Source: Sindora glabra
Lineage: Eukaryota > Streptophyta > Magnoliopsida > Fabales > Fabaceae
Assembly: GCA_020226215.1 (NCBI GenBank)
Contig: CM035236.1
Location: 53,505,057-53,569,056 of the forward strand
DNA length: 64,000 nucleotides
Direction of reading: 5' to 3'
Positions within the stretch are counted from its first letter, which is position 1. Each line of letters starts with the position of its first letter. Position numbers and translations under genes: made by a program. A model generated the notes under the pieces. The model did no database searches. It saw only the letters and a program-made list of their open reading frames with translations, and was not told the origin of the DNA. Shown one piece after another: positions 1 through 11,988 of the stretch.

Positions 1-3000
1 TATAACTTCCACAAATTATTGTTAGACTTATGTTATAGAATGTGGATTTATATTGACCATTACCTTTGAATGATATCACGACCTAACTTAATGGTAACCA
101 ACGTCAATCCTGATATTTGGTTTACATAAACCTTAACGTTTTCCACTTTAACTATTCAACAGGAGTTTCCAAATTTCTAAGGAAACTTAAAATTCATTTT
201 AACTTTTTACAGAAAATAGATAGAACCTCCCTTATTATTGAACACTTCCTAAGAGCTACCCACCCTATAATACAAAACCTATTTTACTTTCAATTATAAC
301 AGTAACAAATATACACAGAATAATACAATTTCAAATTTACACACGCAATAATTCAACACATCATAAATCTTTACTTTAATGTTGATTCTAATCTTAAATG
401 AAACCTAACTGTCAAATCCTTTTATCAGGTGATCTTTGAGTCTCCATACATATGATATAGCTCAAATAGCTTTCTTAACTTGAAAATAGTGAAAATAATT
501 AGTATGAGTTATAGAAACTCAGTAAGCATATACTTACCACTACCTTGCAGGAGATTAGCTTTATATATAACACTTACATGCTACCATGTATAAAACTAGA
601 AACTAATAACAAACCCATTTCCTTGGATCTTTGAATTACATAATACCAAGCCTCACATTGAGTGTGCACTTATACATAACTCACACTCTGCATCTCATAT
701 CATAATTCATAGAAATCTCATCTATCTATTAGTAAGCAACATAGTTATCATATCATATATTATCCATTCCAAGTAGATATCATAATCACGAATAGTTATT
801 AAGGCTTAAACACAAATAAATCATCTCAATTACATTATCAATAATTTCAAATCACATTATCTTCAATTTAATTACAATAAACATATATGTAGTCACTTTT
901 AGATTTCCAAGTCAATTTTATATTATTCTTAATTGTTCGTTAAGAATTTTTCATCTAACTCTCAAATTAATTTCATATTCTTTACAATTATTTATCGAGA
1001 ATTTGTCGTTCAACTTCACATCATCATTCCATCTCTATTCATAGTTTCCAATGTCTTTACTCTAACACAAGTCACAATTTCCCATCCCATACATGACAAA
1101 ATTCATATATAGCATACATATGACAGATGAACTCTCACATTACAATTATTTATAAAATTTTAATGCAAAGTTACTAATTCATCATTGGACAATATCAAGT
1201 ATAAAACAATATAAGCATTGCTATACCAATATTATTGAATTCAATTACAATTAATCAATAGTTATCACTACTACTATGTTTTCGTTACACCATCTAATCA
1301 ATTACCATTCCCTCAAATAGCTATTTGTACTTATAACATAAAATTAAATTTATGCTTGAGTATAGATATATATGGATAAATATAAAATTCAAACTATTAA
1401 ATAAAAGATATAATTCATAATATTTAAATAATCTTTTATTAAGATAAAAATCTATAGTGAGATATATACTCACTTAAAGTTATTTGTTCATTTTGAGGAT
1501 TCCTAATCGTTTTGCTTTCACCTTCTCCTTTTTCTTATTTGAAATTTTACCAAGATAATTATAATTATAGTAGATTCAATTATTTCCCACTCAAATTTCT
1601 ATTTGATATCTAATCATGGTATTTAATCTTCTATATTATAATTTTTTTCTTAAGTTGATTGTAGGAAGCCAAAAACATGTTATAGTTTGAAGTTTTTCAA
1701 GTCAAAACCATAGAGATGAAATATTAAAATGTAATATTATAAAAAGTAACTATTAGTTTTACTTATAATTCTATATCGTTACTTTTTATTTCCATAAAAT
1801 TATCATAAAGAATCTAGAGTTTTTCATAAATTAGAGTTTTTTCAATTCAAGCATAATACTATTAAAAATATTAAAACACTATGCTCCAATATTGCTCTAG
1901 TCACATTTCTAATATAATATTTTTTAATGTAACCTTGGACATATTCTAAAGGATGATATTTTATATAGTTGGGGTTTTTCCTATTCAAATTCAAACTACT
2001 AAAAGTATTGAATCTTACTATCATTTTCCTTAAACTGGTTATACATTTGCTCCCATTTAATTTAAAGCCACCATCAAGCATTTAGATAAACCTAAAATAA
2101 CTCTTTCAAAGCATGCTCAAGCCTCTAAAATATTCGAATATAGCACATTAAGGATACTCTGAATATACTATTTTGACATTCTATATCATTAAATATCTAT
2201 TTCTCAAAACTAATATCATATATTTCAAATACATATAGAATGGGTTTTTTCTTCAAATTATGCATGATTCCAATGCTCCATACATTTTTAATTATGTTAT
2301 TTTAGCATCTTATAGTATAAAAATCATTTTTTCCAGAACAACATTAAAACAACAAATTTAGAAAGGGATTGATGTGTAGGAGATCTCACTACAATCCAAA
2401 GTGTCTTATGATAGCTCATTGGTGTCCAAATCAGGGTTAGTCATTAGTGGAAAGGAAGTTTTAAGCTATTTCACAACTCTAGGTCATAGTTCTACAGGTT
2501 TCCTTATGCTAATGATAGCAACATGTTAGGAAAATTAGAGTCTTGAGTTGATAGTAGCAATACAAGCCAGCACCAATTGAGAGTTACTACACAAGAGGTG
2601 GACAAGCTCGCAAACTTGTCACCCTATTTTATGGTCTCCAATTACGGTAGGATGAAGGCCTTGACAACAACAAATCCATACAAGTTGTAGCAATGCTTGA
2701 GGATGTCAAAAATAGAGAAAAAAAGAAAAGGAGGAGAGATAGCTAGGGAGTTATTAGAGAAAGGAGAAGAAGAGAGAGAGAGGAAAGAAGAGGGAGGTTG
2801 TACAATATGTGTGTAAGAGATAGAAAAGTAAAAAATAAAAAGATAGAGTAACAACCCAAGAGAGAAAGACAACTGTGTTTTCCTATGAGAAAGAGGAGAA
2901 TTAGGAAGTATATAGAAGAGCTAAGTTATACTTTTGTACCTTGTGAGAAAAGACAAAAAGAGATGTGGTGAAACATGTAAAAAAAGAAAGAAAGGAGCCT

Positions 3001-3876
3001 GAAAAATGAAAAAGAGATAGTAACTAGACACAGAAACTAAGAAAGAGAAACGGAGTTTAGGGTTTTGATATAATGTTTCTCACCTTATTTTAAGCTTATT
3101 TCTTAATAAAATCTCAGCCATTAATTTGTTTTAGAAACTTAATTTTCATAAAATTCATTTTATTTGTAATCTTAACTCATTTTTTTTCAATCCTCTTCTA
3201 ATAAAATGTTTATATATATTTTCAATAATCTAATGAATTTTAAAATCATAAAAATAATTATTTTAATCTTTCACAATTCTAAAAAATAATTCATCAACTA
3301 AAACAAATTATTTTCATAAATTCATGCATTCCTGCTCACTAAAATTTATTTCTCAACTTATAAGAAATTCCTTATAAAATTATTTTAATCTAATCATAAT
3401 TAAAAAATGACCATATAAAAATAAATAAACTTCAAATATTATCATAGATATCATTTTCAATACTTTAGAGCTTTGAATCAAGAAAGAAATTTAAAGGTAA
3501 TATTAATTGAATAATTAAATAATTAATCATAAGTTTCAAAATCTATAAAATTTTAAATTTTTATTTGGGATATGACAAATGATTTATGAACTATTTGGAC
3601 TAGGACATATGAACATCTTAGATCATAATGTTACATATGTGAACTTTAAAGTCTAATTGAAACTAGTAACTTAGGCTTGTTTTGAATATAAAATAAAAAG
3701 GCATTAGTAATAATGGTATTTTTTACCATGCTAGAACTTTATGAAACTTTGGATGGTTATATTATGTGAAAATGTTATAGTATGTATAATGATATGTGGT
3801 GTGGGGATGTTAGTTTGATGCCATCATTTTTCTATTGAGGAAAAAGATGTGTGGTAATTAGTAGAAGGTACAATGA
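1..3876. other. AT-rich gene-empty flank
   Basis: I see no supportable gene here. Open frames are short and without recognisable motifs. The stretch at about 2350-3060 is less AT-rich and becomes strongly purine-rich at about 2700-3060, which resembles the leader of a decayed plant LTR retrotransposon. I could not define ends or a target duplication, so it is left unclassified. The Athila element starts directly after it. Confidence 0.4.
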
Positions 3877-3881
3877 TGGAG
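3877..3881. repeat. Left target site duplication of the Athila element (TGGAG)
   Basis: The five bases before the 5' LTR are TGGAG. The five bases after the 3' LTR (16925-16929) are also TGGAG. A perfect 5-bp duplication is the expected product of a Ty3/Gypsy integrase, and it fixes both ends of the element. Confidence 0.93.
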
Positions 3882-4088
3882 TGATAAATGCACAATTGCA
3901 CTTAAATTCTATGTATTTCATCACTTATTTACTTAGTATCTTTTGCAAATTAATTGAAAAGGATACTTAGATGCTCGATATTTTATTTTCAGGTTTTGAA
4001 ATGACACATTTGAGCATTAGAAAAAGATCCGGAGGCAAAACTATGCGAATTATGGAGAATCGAAGCAAAGATTGCTCACTTGACAAAG

Positions 4089-4446
4089 AACACGGGGTAT
4101 GGGAACCTCGTGTTGAAGGCCATGTATCCTTCTGGAATGCTTCGAAGCTTCATTGAGCTGCTCAGAGAAGAACACGGGGGTAAACACGGGCCGTGTCATT
4201 CCCCATGTACCATACTGCCTTTCACTTCTAAGGTAAACACGGGGAGTGTCACACCCCGTGTACCATGCTGACCATCCTTTGCAGAAGAACACGGGGTACA
4301 ACATGGGCCGTGTCATACCCCGTGTACCATACTGCTTGACACTTCGCAAGTAAACACGAGGAGTGTCGCACCTCGTGTATCATGCTGCTCAACTTTCGCT
4401 GAGAAACACGGGGTAGAACACGGGCTGTGTCGTACCTCGTGTACAT
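4089..4446 (+). repeat. GC-rich hairpin array in the 5' LTR
   Basis: Six related modules of roughly 50-65 bp follow one another. Most carry the arms ACACGGGG and CCCCGTGT (or one-base variants) about 20-35 bases apart. Several have a second inner dyad, ACACGGG/CCGTGT. Each module could fold into a short hairpin on either strand. Many copies end in a spacer like TACCATACTG or TATCATGCTG. The array stands out by GC content from the surrounding DNA and recurs in the 3' LTR and in the interior. Confidence 0.85.
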
Positions 4447-4450
4447 TTCC

Positions 4451-4458
4451 CATATAAG
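4451..4458 (+). promoter_or_regulatory. TATA-like box of the 5' LTR promoter
   Basis: CATATAAG lies directly after the hairpin array and about 30-40 bases before a purine-rich leader. The same box is kept in the 3' LTR at 16025-16032. Its position fits the U3/R boundary of an LTR promoter. The start of transcription itself is inferred. Confidence 0.5.
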
Positions 4459-5368
4459 TTTTGTGCGAAATTTTGAAAAGGGAGGAGGAGAAATCGAAAA
4501 TTAAAAGAGGAGCTACTGGGAGAAACCCTAAGAGAGACCCAAACTCACCAAGGGCAACTTCTAACCGTGGATTCAAGCAAAGGATTAAAGATTCAAGCAA
4601 GGAATTTGTAGAGGTTCATGATTTGTTTGATTTCCCTATCTATTTTTTAGTTTTCTTCTAGTTTTGTAATGTCTTCACACTAAACCCTTGTGCTCAACTG
4701 GGGTAAACTTGTTCATGGATTTATGGAATTAATTTTTATATAATCTAGCTTGATTTACTGTTAATTTATGATTTGATTATGCTGTTTTGTAATTCAACAG
4801 TTCAATACTTCCGGAATATTGAATTTGTGTGATAGATTAGTTAATTCTAGGTTGGAATGACCAATTAATTAATCGGACCTTGCATGATCATTGGGAATAT
4901 CAATTAGACTTAGGAATTAAGCTAATTGGATTTTTTTGCACTGGATGAAATGTCTAAGAATGGATTCTAAAGCAATGTTAATGCAACTTAGATGAGTGAT
5001 TACTAGAGAAATTCTAGGCACTTAATCTTTTGGTTAGTAGCTAGTAGCCTTGTAATGAGGTATAACTTATTTTTGGTAATCCAGCAATCTAAAGTAACAG
5101 TAAACCAAGTTGGAGAATTATCTTCATTCTGTAATGAAATGTACAAGGGAACCCTAAGCTGAGTACGCTTCTATTTCAATTGAATTAAATCTTTTTTATA
5201 ACTAAGCTCTGTTTTGCATTTTACCCTTAATTCCTAATATCAATTGGTATACCTAGATAATTTGCCTCAAAATTTAGTTAGTATTCAACATTCAATCCCT
5301 ATGGAGACGATATCTTTTATACTATAACTTGACTAAACCCGTGCACTTGTGGGATCACGTCAAGTTTT

Positions 5369-5386
5369 TAGCGCCGTTGCCGTGGA
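5369..5386 (+). promoter_or_regulatory. Primer binding site, tRNA-Asp type
   Basis: TAGCGCCGTTGCCGTGGA begins six bases after the LTR end. It is complementary to the 3' end of plant tRNA-Asp except at two positions, an A where G is expected in the second base and a T in the GGGG run. Athila elements normally use tRNA-Asp. Both mismatches can be explained by point decay after insertion. Confidence 0.85.
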
Positions 5387-5554
5387 TTGCAACTGGTTGA
5401 TATTAATAGAAACTTTTGAGTGAATTAGACTAGGCAATTCATTTTCTTTTAGTTCTTGATTCATCTTGTTCTGATTTTCTTATTTTTATAGTATTTCTTT
5501 CTTATTTTGCTCTGTTTGAGTATTACCTACTCTTTTTGCAAAATTTTTTTGTAT

Positions 5555-6553
5555 ATGCAAAGGAGAAATCTTGAAGGAATTCTTGACTTAGACCCGGAGA
5601 TTGGAAGAACTTTGCTTAAGAGAAGGAGAGAGCAAAAATTAGTAGATCTCCAAGAAGCAATTGACATTGAACCAGTGATTGAAGACATGGATAACAGATC
5701 TCTTAGAGAATTTGCAGCACCTGACGCCACTGGGCTTCAATCCAGTATAAGAAGGCCTGCTGTTGAGGCTAATAACTTCAAATTGAAGCCAGCTCTTTTG
5801 TCTATGGTGCAGCAAAACCAGTTTGGTGGACTACCAATGGAGGATCCAAACCTCCATATTCAGATTTTCTTAGAGTACTGTGATATAATCAAGATCAATG
5901 GTATAGTAGCGGATGCTATCAAGCTTAAACTCTTCCCATTCTCTTTGAGGGATAGAGCAAGGGCTTGGTTGCACTCTTTACCAGCAGGGTCTATCACAAC
6001 ATGGGAAGAGCTACTGAGGGCTTTTCTATCATAATATTTTCCTCCAAGCAAGACTGCTCAATTAAGGAATGAAATTACCACATTTTCTCAGAGAGAAGGG
6101 GAATCTTTATTTGATGCTTGGGATAGATACAAGGAATTGTTGAGGTTGTACCCACATCATGGGTTAGAGAAATGGCTAGTTCTTCATACTTTCTACAATG
6201 GTTTGAACTACAATACTAAGCTTACTGTGGATGCTGCTGCTGGAGGTGCTTTGATGAACAAAAGGTTGGATGAAGCATATGAGTTGATTGAAGATATGGC
6301 TTTGAACCATTACCAATGGTCAAATGAGAGGGGATTTTCAAGGAAAGCTCCAGGTAAGTATGAATTGGATGCTTTTAACCATTTGTCAGCTAAAGTAGAT
6401 GCACTAGGAAGTCTAGGTAGCAAAGTAGATGCACTTATGGCTAAGTTTGATAAATTTCAAGTTAACAGTATAAATGCAACAGGTGCTACTGACTTTCCTT
6501 GTGAGATTTATGGTATGACAGGTCATATGGCAACTGAGTGTACATTGGGGTAA
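5555..6553 (+). pseudogene. Athila gag (capsid/nucleocapsid), broken by stops
   Basis: The gag reading frame most likely starts at the ATG at 5555, since upstream in-frame sequence looks like leader. The capsid-like part includes the stretch ending RDRARAWLHSLPAGS (about 5950-5995), typical of plant Gypsy gag. A stop at 6032-6034 interrupts it, and the same frame continues without shift through 6137-6550 to a second stop at 6551-6553. A nucleocapsid zinc knuckle lies at about 6500-6541, reading C-E-I-Y...H...C. The second cysteine is replaced by tyrosine, so zinc binding would be lost. The frame runs on into protease, so gag and pol were probably one polyprotein. Confidence 0.88.
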
Positions 6554-8494
6554 GATTTCACTGAACAAGTGAACTATGTGTATAATAGTGGGTTTGGACA
6601 GAAAAATTCAAATGAACCATTTGGAAATACCTACAATCCATCATGGAGGAATCACCCAAAATTTTCCTACAAGCCCACCCAGCCATACAACACTCAAACC
6701 ACTCCTAATAGACCACCACCATCCGGTTTTCAAAACCAAAGACCATACAACCCACTAGCTCAAACCTCTTCCACTGCTAAATTAGAAGGCCTCTTGGAGA
6801 AATTTCTCATTTCCCAAGAGAAAACTAATGAAGAGTTTAGACAGCATGGTAGAGCCATGGAAGATTCCATTAGACAACTGTCTTCCAAAGTTGATTCATT
6901 GGCCACACATGGAAAGATGTTGGAAACTCAAATAGCTCAACAAGCTTCTGCATCTTCTTCTAGAGCTTTTAGTCAACTCCCTGCTCAACCTGAATTAAAT
7001 CCTAGGGAGCATTGTAAGGCAATAACTCTTAGGAGTGGAAGGCTATTGAAGGATCCAAATGCCACTCAAGAAGGTGAAGAAGAGATAAGTGTGGGGGAAG
7101 AGCAGAAAGAAGGCAAAAAGGCCTCAATTCCTAATGATGTTGAAGTGAAAGAAGGGGAATCACCTGAAAAGTCAAAATATGTCCCTCCAGAACCATACAA
7201 ATTGCCTATCCCTTATCCTCAAAGATTAGCAAAAGCTAAACTTGATAAGCAGTTTGGAAAGTTCTTGGAAGTTTTGAAGAAGTTATACATCAATATCCCC
7301 TTCACTAATACTCTTTCACAAATGCCATCATATGCAAAATTCTTGAAGGACATTCTCTCAAACAAAAGGAAGCTAGAGGAGCATGAAACTGTAGCCCTAA
7401 CGGAGGAGTGTAGTGCCATCATCCAAAATAAACTACCTCTTAAGCTAAAGGACCCAGGCGGCTTCTCTATTCCTTGTGTGATTGGAAATGTTCCAATTAA
7501 CCGAGCATTGTGTGATTTAGGAGCAAGTGTGAGCCTCATGCCATTGTCGGTTGCAAAAAGGCTGAATATAGAAGAGATGAAACCCACCACAGTTTCTCTT
7601 CAACTAGCCGACCGTTCAGTGAAATATCCAGTAGGTATTCTTGAGGATATACCTATCAAGGTTGGTAAGTTCTTTATTCCTGTTGATTTTATTGTGCTTG
7701 AAATGGAAGAGGATTCACAAATCCCTATCATTTTGGGTAAACCCTTTTTAGCCACTGCGGGTGCTTTGATTGATGTCAAAAATGGAAGACTTTCATTATC
7801 TGTTGGGGATGAAAAAGTTAAGTTTAATTTGAATGAATCAATTAAATTACTTGTTTGTGAAGATTCAATATGCAGGATTGATGTGGTAGACAAAGCTGTG
7901 AAAGAAACCCTTCTAATGGGGTGCCTTCAAGATCCACTTGAAGCATGTCTAGTCACAAATGGAGTTCTTGACAATAAGGAGACTGCTGCATATGCGGAGT
8001 TTTTGGAAGCAAGCCCACCACTTCCCCTCCCTGAAGCAGTAATTGAATCATTGGTAGTGGAGTCCAACAATACCACCACTGAGGAAGACACACCACCTAA
8101 GGTAGAATTGAAACCTCTCCCATCTACCCTTAGGTATGAGTTTCTAGGACCCCACTCCACTTATCCCGTGATAGTTAATGCAAATCTAACTGCTCTTGAA
8201 ACAGAAAAATTACTTAGGCAGCTTAGATTTCATAGAAAAGCTTTGGGGTATACAATTTCTAATTTGAAAGGGATTAGTCCTTCAATATGCATGCATAGGA
8301 TATTGATGGAGGAAAATAGTAAGCCCTCTATTGAACATCAAAGAAGGTTGAACCCAAATATGAAAGATGTTGTAAAAAAGGAAATAGTAAAGTTGCTAGA
8401 TGCTGAGATAATTTACCCAATTTCAGATAGTCAATGGGTTAGCCCGGTACATGTTGTTCCTAAGAAAAGGGGGTTAATTGTGGTAAAAAAATGA
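6554..8494 (+). pseudogene. Athila gag-pol linker, protease and start of reverse transcriptase
   Basis: This is a 640-residue open stretch in the same frame as gag. It holds a low-complexity linker rich in Pro, Gln and Ser (about 6600-7200), then an aspartic protease with the active-site motif LCDLGASVSLMP at about 7509-7545 and the later I-ILGKPFL segment near 7729-7752. The reverse transcriptase fingers begin at about 8340 with the SDSQWVSPVHVVPKK segment. The frame ends when a run of A residues near 8486 is one base longer than needed, so translation runs into TGA at 8492. This stretch is the best preserved coding part of the element. Confidence 0.9.
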
Positions 8495-9650
8495 AAATAA
8501 TGAGCTAATTCCCACTAGGACTGTCACGGGTTGGAGAATGTGTATAGATTACAAGAAACTGAACAAAGCAACCCGGAAAGATCATTTCCCTCTTCCCTTC
8601 ATTGATCAAACTTTAGAAAGGTTAGCTAAGCATTCACATTTCTGTTATTTGGATGGTTATTCTGGTTTCTTCCAAATTCCTATACATCCAAATGATCAGG
8701 AAAAGACCACATTTACATGTCCTTATGGTACTTTTGCATATAGAAGAATGCCTTTTGGTCTGTGTAATGCTCCTGCTACATTTTAACGTTGTATGATGGC
8801 TATCTTCTCTGATTTTATTGAAAATATCATGGAAGTTTTTATGGATGATTTTTCTGTTTATGGTACTTCCTTTGATAATTGTTTGACTAATTTATCTCAA
8901 GTGTTGCAGAGATGTGAGGAGGTAAATTTGGTTCTCAACTGGGAGAAATGCCATTTTATGGTAAGAGAAGGGATTGTCCTTGGCCATCAAGTATCTGAGC
9001 ATGGTATTGAGGTAGATAAGGCTAAGGTGGACATCATAGAGAAATTGCCTCCCCCAACTTCTGTAAAGGGAGTGAGGAGTTTTCTGGGACACGCCGGTTT
9101 CTACCGACGTTTCATCAAGGATTTCTTTAAAATTGCCAAACCACTAACTAACCTGCTTGCTAAAGATGTTGTTTTTTATTTTAATTAAGATTGTTTGGAT
9201 GCATTTTGTAGGTTAAAGAAAACTTTGATTTCTGCCCCAATCATGCAAGCACCGGATTAGAATATACCATTTGAGGTGATGTGCGATGCTAGCGACTATG
9301 CAATAGGAGCGGTACTTGGCCAAAGGAAGGATAGGAAAGTTCATGCCATATACTATACTAGCAAGACCTTGGATGAAGCTCAACTGAACTATGCCATAAC
9401 TGAAAAGGAACTTCTTGCGGTAGTTTATGCAGTTGACAAGTTCCGATCCTATTTGGTGGATTCCAAGGTGATAGTCTTTACGAATCATGCAGCAATCCGA
9501 TACCTTTTGAGCAAGAAAGAAGCTAAACCTTGTCTAATTAGATGGATTCTTTTGTTACAAGAATTCGATCTAGAAATTCGAGATAAGAAAGGTACTGAGA
9601 ATGTTGTGGCTGATCACCTCTCAAGGTTGAAGCAAGAGTTAGGAGATAAG
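8495..9650 (+). pseudogene. Athila reverse transcriptase and RNase H, broken
   Basis: After the +1 shift near 8486 the pol frame continues through the RT palm. MCIDYKKLN is at 8538, PFGLCNAPATF near 8755-8786 and the catalytic FMDD motif near 8838-8850. Stops fall at 8784-8786, 9186-9188 and 9258-9260. RNase H follows, with CDASDYAIGAVLGQ at about 9282-9323, TEKELLAVV at about 9399 and DHLSRL at about 9612. The catalytic aspartates of RT and the first aspartate of RNase H are intact, so inactivation is due to stops and shifts rather than active-site loss. Confidence 0.92.
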
Positions 9651-10987
9651 GAAGATAAAGAGATGCCAATAAATGATTCCCTTCCTGATGATTATCTGTT
9701 GGCTGTCTCTTCTTTAGCTATCCCATGGTTTACAGATTATGTGAATTACATTGTGAGTGGTGTTTTGCCTCCGGATGCAGGGTATCAGCAGAAAGAGAAG
9801 TTTCTAGCAGAGGTGAAACACTACTTTTGGGATGAACCTCTTTTCTATAGAAGATGTGCAGATGGCCTGTTTAGAAGGTGTGTGCCTGAGGAAGAAATTG
9901 CAAGCATTCTGTTCCATTGTCACTCCTCTCCATATGGAGGACACTTTGGCACTTCAAGAACAGCTTCAAAGATTGCCCAGGCGGGTTTTTATTGGCCGAC
10001 TCTTTTCAAGGATGTTCACCATTATGTCACTTCTTGTGACTAGTGCCAAAGGGTTGGTAATATATCAAAAAGGCATGAGATGCCTTTAAACAACATTCTG
10101 GAAGTTGAAATATTTGATGTTTGGGGAATTGATTTCATGGACCATTCCCACCTTCTTGCAGCAACAGATATATACTTGTGGCGGTTGACTATGTTTCCAA
10201 ATGGGTGGAAGCAATTGCCACTCGGACTTGTGATGCAAAAGCTGTGGTTTAATTTTTCAAGAAGGTGTTGTTTCCTAGGTTTGGGATGCCTAGAGCTGTC
10301 ATCAGTGATGGAGGGTCTCATTTCATTGCCCATCAATTTCAATCCCTCTTGAAAGGGTATGGAGTAACCTATAAGATCTCTACTCCATATCACCGTCAAA
10401 CCAGTGGGCAAGTGGAGCTTTCCAATAGAGAAATCAAGTGCATATTGGAGAAGACTGTATCTAGATCAAGGAAGAATTGGGCACTCAAATTGGATGATGC
10501 CTTATGGGCCTATAGAACTGCTTTTAAAACTCCCATTGGAATGGCACCATTTCGGCTTATCTATGGGAAGCACTGTCATTTGCCAGTGGAGATTGAACAC
10601 AAAGTGTATTGGGCAATCAAGTTGCTCAACTTTGATTTGCAACCTGCTGGGGAGAAAAGGAAGCTCCAACTTCTTGAGCTTGAAGAACTGAGAAATGAAG
10701 CTTACGACAATGCCAAGATGTGTAAAGAAAGAACAAAGGCTTAGCACGACAAGCGTATTCTCAGATGGGAATTTCATGAAGGAGACTTGGTGCTGTTGTT
10801 CAGTTCTAGATTCAAGCTCTTTCCAGGGAAGCTTAAGATAAAGTGGACTGGACCATATCGTGTGAAGAAGGTGTATCCGTTTGGAGCCGTGGAAATTTGG
10901 AGTGAAAGCACTGGCAATTTCAAAGTTAATGGCCAGAGATTGACGCATTATGTTGCCGAGCCACCACTAATGGTAGCTCCAAACTGA
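9651..10987 (+). pseudogene. Athila integrase, broken
   Basis: The zinc-binding HHCC region lies at about 9900-10050 (HCHSSPYGGHFG... then CD-stop-CQ). Its second cysteine pair is split by a TAG at 10041-10043. The core begins with GIDFM near 10119, where one base is missing from a G run and the frame shifts by -1. The second acidic residue is in ISDGGSHF near 10301 and the third in the SNREIK segment near 10420. Further stops are at 10248-10250 and 10742-10744. The C-terminal part ends at the TGA at 10985-10987. The DDE residues are all visible, but the protein cannot be made. Confidence 0.92.
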
Positions 10988-11241
10988 TAAAAACAGGGGT
11001 CGAGCTTATGACCATAAACAAACGCTTCTTGGGAGGCAACCTAAGCTTATTTCTCTATTTTCTTGCTTTTAATTTTTAGTTTTTTTTTCTTTACAATCTG
11101 AGTTTCTGAGTAATTGAGGCATATAAGTCATGAGTTGTTGATTTAAGATGTTCATTTTTGCACTTGGTCTCTGTCTCTGGGGTAAATTAGGCATGAATGC
11201 ATGATTGTTGTTTATTTTCTTGCATAGAAGGCTCAAAACGC
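10988..11241 (+). other. Spacer between pol and the hairpin array
   Basis: A short AT-rich and T-rich non-coding stretch follows the integrase stop. No ORF or repeat was seen. Confidence 0.6.
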
Positions 11242-11500
11242 AGTCCAGTGAGATACACGGTGTATAACACGGGCCGTGTCATACCCCGTGTACATCACTG
11301 TCTAGCCAGTATAAAAGGACTTATGATTTTCATCGTAGTCCAGTGAGAAACACGGTGTTGAACACGAGATGTGTCATACCCCGTGTTCCTCACTGTCTGG
11401 TTCGCATAAAAGTTTTATGATTTTCATGGAAGTCCAGAAAGATACACGGTGATGAACACGGGTCATGTCCTACCCCGTGTACCTCACTAGCTGAACCAAT
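11242..11500 (+). repeat. 94-95 bp tandem repeat with GC-rich hairpins and TATA boxes
   Basis: AGTCCAG starts at 11242, 11337 and 11431, giving a period of 94-95 bp and almost three copies. Each copy contains an ACACGGTG...CCCCGTGT hairpin of the same type as the LTR array. In the first two copies this is followed by a TATA-rich linker (TATAAAAGG at 11310, CATAAAAGT at about 11405) and TTATGATTTTCAT. The hairpin type links this internal block to the LTR, but the repeat unit is different. Confidence 0.85.
11310..11318 (+). promoter_or_regulatory. Candidate internal TATA box upstream of the env-like ORF
   Basis: TATAAAAGG is a near-ideal plant TATA box. It lies 1.1 kb before the env-like ATG and upstream of a CT-rich leader and a candidate leader intron. 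Its context suggests a separate promoter for the third ORF. Transcription from it is inference only. Confidence 0.4.
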
Positions 11501-11529
11501 GATAAGGATTTTTGAACATGAGCCTTCCA

Positions 11530-11740
11530 GAGAGAAACACGGGGTACAACACGGGTCGTGTTTAACCCCGTACCCCGTGTACTATTGCGAAGTTTGTTAC
11601 AATCTTTCAAAGAGAAACACGGGGAAGAACACGGGATATGTCATACCCCGTGTAAGTTTGCAAATCTCAGAACACTCATGCGCAGAGAAACATGGGGTAC
11701 AACACGAGACATGTCTAACCCTGTGTTCCTGGGCGGACGA
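11530..11740 (+). repeat. Second internal GC-rich hairpin array
   Basis: Three modules start with GAGAAACACGGGG or a close variant, at about 11532, 11611 and 11685. Each is followed by an inner ACACGGG-type segment and a closing ACCCCGTGT or ACCCTGTGT arm. They are closer to the LTR modules than to the 94-bp repeat just upstream. Confidence 0.8.
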
Positions 11741-11988
11741 GCTTTTAATGGTGAAAAACCTAGAATTTCCTTCATTTTCCCTCATTTTCTTCATCTTCCT
11801 CCGTGCCCTAACCTCTCTATCTTCATTTTCGGTCATCATCTTGCCGAAATCCACCAATTAAAGTGCTTTATTTGGCTATTTGAAGTGATTTTACTGCTTG
11901 ATTTTCAATTTAATCGATTTGATTTCATGATTTGGATTCCTCTTGTGATTTCAACAAGAACTTAAGGTTTTCATCTGCAATTCACAAG

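Larger units (their letters stand above)
3882..5362 (+). repeat. 5' LTR of the Athila element
   Basis: The LTR is 1,481 bp, begins TGATAAATGCAC and ends GGGATCACGTCA. It matches 15458-16924 base for base apart from scattered substitutions and small indels. The clearest indel is 12 bp near 4530, present here and absent from the 3' LTR. It holds a GC-rich hairpin array (4089-4446), a TATA-like box just after it, and a purine-rich leader that would form the start of the genomic RNA. Confidence 0.95.

Noticed and set aside
4050..4600. Several overlapping ORFs on both strands in the LTR hairpin array
   Set aside because: They arise because the GC-rich dyads lack stops in several frames. The peptides are repetitive and mirror the DNA repeat.
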